In this document: one piece after another, positions 60,199 to 64,000 of the stretch
How the letters are laid out: each line of letters opens with the position of its first letter
Position numbering within the stretch: the first letter of the stretch is position 1
Assembly (NCBI RefSeq): GCF_016786255.1
Contig: NZ_JADMKT010000082.1
Coordinates: 5,518 to 69,517 of the forward strand
Source: Robertkochia sediminum
GTDB lineage: Bacteria; Bacteroidota; Bacteroidia; Flavobacteriales; Flavobacteriaceae
Length of the DNA stretch: 64,000 bases
Direction of reading: 5' to 3'
The notes under the pieces: generated by a model
What the model saw: only the letters and a program-made list of their open reading frames with translations
The model's database searches: none
Told to the model about the DNA's origin: nothing
Made by a program: the position numbers and the translations under genes

Positions 60199-61509
60199 TT
60201 AGTCGACCCTTACGATCCTGGCTCCGATCGCTCTCAGGCGCCCGTCGATATCCTGGTATCCACGATCGATCTGCTCAATATTGTGGATGGTCGAAGTTCC
60301 CTCTGCAGAAAGGGCTGCAATAAGCAAGGACACTCCTGCACGAATATCGGGAGAGGTCATGGTGGTTGCCTTGAGTCCCGATTCAAAATCGTGACCGATC
60401 ACTGTAGCGCGGTGTGGATCACAAAGTATGATCTTGGCGCCCATATCTATAAGCTTATCTACGAAGAAAAGACGGCTTTCGAACATCTTCTGGTGAATAA
60501 GCACACTACCCCTGGCCTGCGTAGCCACGGTAAGAATGATACTTAAAAGGTCGGGAGTAAATCCGGGCCATGGGGCATCGGAGATGGTAAGCACCGACCC
60601 GTCTATATAGTTTTGTACTTCATATCCGTCTTTGTGCTCCGGAATATGAATATCGTCTCCCCTGCGCTCAATGGTGATCCCCAGTTTGGCGAATACAGAA
60701 GGAATAACACCGAGGTTATCCCAACTAACATTCTTTATGGTGATCTCACTCTTGGTCATTGCTGCCAGACCGATCCAGCTCCCGATCTCGATCATATCAG
60801 GTAACATGGTATGCTCTGTACCTACCAGTTTCTCTACCCCTTCAATGGTAAGCAGGTTCGACCCGATCCCGGAGATCTTAGCTCCCATGCGGTTGAGCAT
60901 ATTACAAAGTTGCTGCAGGTAAGGTTCACATGCTGCGTTGTAAATAGTCGTGGTACCTTCTGCCAGCACTGCCGCCATAACGATGTTGGCCGTACCCGTT
61001 ACCGAAGCTTCATCGAGTAACATATAGGTTCCTTTGAGCTTTTCGGCTTCAACCCCATAGAAGTATTCTTCGCGGTTGTAGCGAAAGCTAGCCCCGAGTT
61101 TGATAAAACCTTCGAAGTGCGTGTCGAGACGTCTTCTCCCGATCTTATCACCCCCCGGTTTCGGAATAAATCCGCGACCAAACCTGGCCAACAGCGGCCC
61201 TACGAGCATGATCGACCCCCGGAGTCCTCTTCCGTCCCGCTTATATTCTTCAGAATGCAGGTACTCCAGATGAACATCATCGGCTTTAAAGGTATAGGAT
61301 GAAGGTCCGATCTTCTGGATCTTCACTCCCAGGTTCTCCAACAGATCGATGAGCTTATTCACATCGATGATATTGGGAATATTATGAATCGTTACTTTTT
61401 CGTCGGTGAGCAATACCGCACATAGAATCTGGAGCGCCTCATTCTTTGCGCCCTGAGGAGTGATCTCTCCCTGTAGGCGGTGCCCCCCTTCAATTTTAAA
61501 GGTTCCCAT
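60199..61509 (-). CDS. murA: UDP-N-acetylglucosamine 1-carboxyvinyltransferase with Asp at the fosfomycin-target position
   Basis: The 436-aa enzyme transfers enolpyruvate from PEP to UDP-GlcNAc, the first step of peptidoglycan synthesis. The N-terminal GGHRLQGEITPQGAKNEAL and the RGLRGSIMLVGPLLARFG segment are conserved. In the catalytic loop, where E. coli has PGGC (Cys115), this protein has KPGGDKIGRRRLDTH with Asp121 (codon 61147-61149, minus). This substitution retains activity but blocks fosfomycin attack in Mycobacterium and Chlamydia. Second gene after DUF4290, 19 nt gap. Confidence 0.96.
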   Translation of the reverse strand: MGTFKIEGGHRLQGEITPQGAKNEALQILCAVLLTDEKVTIHNIPNIIDVNKLIDLLENLGVKIQKIGPSSYTFKADDVHLEYLHSEEYKRDGRGLRGSIMLVGPLLARFGRGFIPKPGGDKIGRRRLDTHFEGFIKLGASFRYNREEYFYGVEAEKLKGTYMLLDEASVTGTANIVMAAVLAEGTTTIYNAACEPYLQQLCNMLNRMGAKISGIGSNLLTIEGVEKLVGTEHTMLPDMIEIGSWIGLAAMTKSEITIKNVSWDNLGVIPSVFAKLGITIERRGDDIHIPEHKDGYEVQNYIDGSVLTISDAPWPGFTPDLLSIILTVATQARGSVLIHQKMFESRLFFVDKLIDMGAKIILCDPHRATVIGHDFESGLKATTMTSPDIRAGVSLLIAALSAEGTSTIHNIEQIDRGYQDIDGRLRAIGARIVRVD

Positions 61510-61528
61510 AGCTGATTTTTAATAAGGT

Positions 61529-62179
61529 TTAGTAGCGTTTTTTACCACGTCCCTTCCCGTGGTGTTTGCGTCCGCTTCTGGACTTGTGACTCTGGCTGCT
61601 GCTGTTGTTGGTGCGCACCAGGTTTTTACTTTCGGCCAGATCTTCATCCCATTTAGCAAGGTTGATCTGCCCATCGCTCAATTCGAAAAGATGATGAAAG
61701 ATCACCTCGTCTTCAACGGTATCCTTGTTCCAGTTGAGGTAACTCTTTTTCATATGATTAGCAATGGTAAACTTCAGGGCGTCTTTAAGGTCGCCATCTT
61801 CCCAGCTCACACATTCGTCGATCATCCGCTTGATATTGTTTCCGTAAAAGCGGTATTTGGGATGATTTTGAGGATACTCGAGGGGCTCAGGTCGCTCAGC
61901 GAGCATCTCTCTCGTAGGTTTAGGATAGGGTGAGTCTACATCAAGACGAAAGTCGGATATGATAAACAGCTGGTCCCAAAGTTTATGCTGAAAATCGGGA
62001 ACGTCACGCAAATGCGGATTCAGGTTACCCATCACCCCTATAATGGCATTGGCCACCTTATTGCGCTCTTCCCTGTCTTCAATAGCTACGGCATCGTTCA
62101 CCATTTTCTGAATATGTCGTCCGTATTCAGGAATGATCAATTTCTCCCGTTCGCTGTTGTATTCTAAATTGTCGATCAA
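61529..62179 (-). CDS. DUF4290-family protein
   Basis: A soluble 216-aa protein. The segment EYNSEREKLIIPEYGRHIQKMV opens the DUF4290 family, found almost only in Bacteroidota. It continues with DFQHKLWDQLFIISDF and ends in a very basic Lys/Arg/Gly/Ser tail (RSGRKHHGKGRGKKRY) that suggests nucleic-acid or ribosome binding. It usually precedes murA, as here. Function unknown. Confidence 0.9.
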   Translation of the reverse strand: MIDNLEYNSEREKLIIPEYGRHIQKMVNDAVAIEDREERNKVANAIIGVMGNLNPHLRDVPDFQHKLWDQLFIISDFRLDVDSPYPKPTREMLAERPEPLEYPQNHPKYRFYGNNIKRMIDECVSWEDGDLKDALKFTIANHMKKSYLNWNKDTVEDEVIFHHLFELSDGQINLAKWDEDLAESKNLVRTNNSSSQSHKSRSGRKHHGKGRGKKRY

Positions 62180-62267
62180 AATATTTGTTGATTATTTAAC
62201 TGAAGTATGCTTGCAGTCCGTGTTATGATTCCGAAAAATACTAAAAATATATCATCCGGAAGGATCC

Positions 62268-62558
62268 TTAAAGGGAAATAACCCCTTTGATCTTCCCAAC
62301 CTCCTTGTATTTCAGGATCACGGCTTCAGGACTATCCATCACTACATTAATTGAAACACTGGTGTACTTTCCTCCCGAAGACGCTTTTTTTCGAATTACC
62401 GCCCCGGTATTATCAAACAGCTTCTCAATGGCCTCCATCTTCCCCTCTTCACTCTTTACAATGAATTTGTAAAGGTATTGGGATGGCCAGGTAGTACTCT
62501 TTTCCAATTCGTCATGTAATCGCTGGTAGAACGCTTCCGCTTCTTGAGGATCTTTCAT
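62268..62558 (-). CDS. DUF493 (YbeD-like) family protein
   Basis: A 96-aa protein. The open frame begins at 62582 with a TTG lying inside the promoter -7 box (62580-62587), so the real start is ATG 62558 (MKDPQEAEAFYQRLHDELE). The ferredoxin-like fold of the family is suggested by YKFIVKSEEGKMEAIEKLF and YTSVSINVVMDSPEAVILKY. Homologues are thought to be small ACT-like regulators. Function unknown. Confidence 0.88.
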   Translation of the reverse strand: MKDPQEAEAFYQRLHDELEKSTTWPSQYLYKFIVKSEEGKMEAIEKLFDNTGAVIRKKASSGGKYTSVSINVVMDSPEAVILKYKEVGKIKGVISL

Positions 62559-62579
62559 GTGGTCTGTTTGCTTTTTTTG

Positions 62580-62587
62580 CAAAGATA
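62580..62587 (-). promoter_or_regulatory. -7 promoter element of the DUF493 gene
   Basis: Minus-strand TATCTTTG, a match to TAnnTTTG, 21 nt before ATG 62558. No TTG was found within 19-21 nt upstream. Its place decides the start codon of the DUF493 gene. Confidence 0.5.
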
Positions 62588-62637
62588 GGCCTTAGAAATG
62601 TATTTTTTATTACCAATTCATTTAGTTATTTTGCCAT

Positions 62638-63192
62638 ATGAAGCAGAATGATGCAAGAATTAAGAAGATCGTAGTAACCGGCGGGCCCGGAACCGGAAAG
62701 ACCACCCTTATTGATAAGTTAAAGGAAAGAAACTTTCATTGTCTTCCTGAGATCTCCCGACAAGTAACCCTGGAAGCTCGTAAACAAGGTATCGAACAAT
62801 TGTTTCTTACAGACCCGATACTCTTTAGCCGCAAGTTAATGGAAGGGCGCATCAACCAGTACCACGAGGCCATGCGAAATGACGAGGGACTGGTATTCTT
62901 TGATCGCGGAATTCCAGACGTGCTGGCTTATATGGATTACATCGGAGACAAGTATCCGTCAGAATTCGAAGAGGCCTGTCATGATCATCTTTACGACCAG
63001 GTATTCGTTCTGCCGCCATGGAAAGATATCTACATCTCAGACAATGAGCGGTACGAGAATTACGATCAGGCCAGAAGAATACACGATCACCTGCTGCTTA
63101 CCTACGACCGTTTCGGATACCGTGTCTATGAAGTACCTACCGGGACTCCGGAGGTTCGAACGGATTACATCATTAACAACATCACCGGATAA
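62638..63192 (+). CDS. P-loop ATPase of the AAA_28/NadR-kinase-like group
   Basis: The 184-aa protein has Walker A VVTGGPGTGKTTLIDKL near its N-terminus and a lid-like FFDRGIPDVLAYMDYIGD. It resembles the nucleoside-kinase-like ATPases related to the kinase half of NadR, without a partner domain. The C-terminus has YDRFGYRVYEVPTGTPEVR. Substrate unknown. It is followed one nt later by recQ. Confidence 0.85.
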   Translation: MKQNDARIKKIVVTGGPGTGKTTLIDKLKERNFHCLPEISRQVTLEARKQGIEQLFLTDPILFSRKLMEGRINQYHEAMRNDEGLVFFDRGIPDVLAYMDYIGDKYPSEFEEACHDHLYDQVFVLPPWKDIYISDNERYENYDQARRIHDHLLLTYDRFGYRVYEVPTGTPEVRTDYIINNITG

Positions 63193-63193
63193 C

Positions 63194-64000
63194 ATGAGAT
63201 CAAAAAACCCTGAGGAGGTACTGCAAACCTATTGGGGTTATCCATCGTTCAGGGAACCTCAAAAACAGATCATCGACCACGTTCTGGGAGGCGACGATGC
63301 CATGGTCCTGCTCCCCACCGGAGGAGGCAAATCCCTGTGCTACCAGGTACCGGCTATGTGCAAAGAAGGTATATGTGTAGTTATTTCACCCCTTGTAGCC
63401 CTGATCAACGACCAGGTAAACCAACTCAAAGAAAAAGGGATCAAGGCCCTCGCGATCACCGGAGGTATAAGTCCGATAGAGTTAAGCGACCGACTTGACA
63501 ACGCCATTTTTGGTAATTATAAATTTCTTTATCTGTCTCCCGAGCGACTGCAACAGGAACTGGTACTGGAAAGACTGCGGCAAATGCCTGTTAACCTTAT
63601 CGCGGTAGACGAAGCCCACTGCATCTCCCAGTGGGGTAACGATTTCAGGCCGGCTTACCGCGAGTGCGGGATCCTGAGAGAGATCCTGCCGGAAGCTCCC
63701 CTAATCGCCCTTACTGCTACGGCAACCTCCCGGGTAACCGAAGACATCAAGAAGAATCTGGATATTGAACATTCGAAGACCTTTAGTACCGACTTTCGAA
63801 GACCCAACCTTCGGTACTGGATACGGGAATGCGAAGATAAATATCACGAATGCGCTAAGATATTCAGCAAGCTAAAAGGTAGCGGCATCGTTTATATAAG
63901 GAGCCGGAGAAAGAGTGTTGAATTTGCGCGGGAGCTCAACGCCAGGGGTATTGATGCCACCTTTTTTCACGGCGGACTCACTGCTGCAGAGAAAAAGGAC
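63194..64000 (+). CDS. recQ: ATP-dependent DNA helicase RecQ (5' part, runs off the window)
   Basis: The first 269 codons of a RecQ helicase. The start ATG at 63194 lies one nt after the preceding stop codon. Motif I is LLPTGGGKSLCYQVPAM, motif II DEAHCISQWGNDFRPAY, motif III ALTATATSRVTEDI, and the later YIRSRRKSVEFARELNARG and ATFFHGGL are conserved. The C-terminal RQC and HRDC regions lie outside. RecQ works in recombination repair. Probably co-transcribed with the P-loop ATPase. Confidence 0.95.
   Translation, partial: MRSKNPEEVLQTYWGYPSFREPQKQIIDHVLGGDDAMVLLPTGGGKSLCYQVPAMCKEGICVVISPLVALINDQVNQLKEKGIKALAITGGISPIELSDRLDNAIFGNYKFLYLSPERLQQELVLERLRQMPVNLIAVDEAHCISQWGNDFRPAYRECGILREILPEAPLIALTATATSRVTEDIKKNLDIEHSKTFSTDFRRPNLRYWIRECEDKYHECAKIFSKLKGSGIVYIRSRRKSVEFARELNARGIDATFFHGGLTAAEKKD

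Overview
The window is a gene-dense chromosomal segment of a member of the Bacteroidota, most probably a marine-type Flavobacteriaceae. The evidence is a T9SS type B substrate followed by PorP/SprF and OmpA-family genes, several families typical of the group (DUF4290, DUF3822, the RimK/zinc-protease-like fusion), and promoters of the Bacteroidota form TTG-N19-21-TAnnTTTG with little use of Shine-Dalgarno sequences. I see no prophage, insertion sequence or CRISPR array. The segment reads as core genome plus some accessory operons.

Layout. 1-6 kb: tRNA-Pro and tRNA-Ser with a good promoter, a PgpH-type HD phosphohydrolase, a thiolase, an NlpC/P60-like protein whose catalytic Cys is Ser, and a TPR protein. 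6-11.5 kb: gyrA and divergent clpC. 11.5-17 kb: a RimK-like ligase fused to a protease-like domain, two tandem small paralogues, hutH and nnrD/E. 17-22 kb: the thrABC operon behind a consensus promoter and an unannotated Thr/Ile-rich leader peptide. 22-31 kb: gcvT, a short-chain dehydrogenase, phhB, yebC, then a leftward cluster kdsB-HAD-CAT-like-KdnB-like-acyltransferase, a DUF4126 membrane protein and a RecD-like helicase. 31-35.4 kb: a membrane-anchored protein, DUF3822, rsmD, the RNase P RNA gene (missed by ORF calling) and dnaX with an in-frame A10 tract that looks like a slippage site.

35.4-42.2 kb is the most notable part: a complete, tightly coupled eboA-B-C-D-E-F operon, the widely scattered cluster linked to scytonemin precursor export in cyanobacteria and also found in algal endosymbionts, here with a TMEM220-like membrane gene overlapping its end. 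42.4-46.5 kb: miaE, then a sixA-ppk-ppx polyphosphate operon. 46.7-54.4 kb: a giant secreted HYR-repeat protein, PorP/SprF and an OmpA-family protein. 54.4-64 kb: a CAP lipoprotein, the pyrR-pyrB-orf-rnz-pdxH operon, an exported M20 amidohydrolase, murA carrying Asp at the fosfomycin-target Cys position, DUF4290, DUF493, a P-loop ATPase and the first 269 codons of recQ, which runs off the window.

All functional calls come from reading motifs and gene order; no database search was run.
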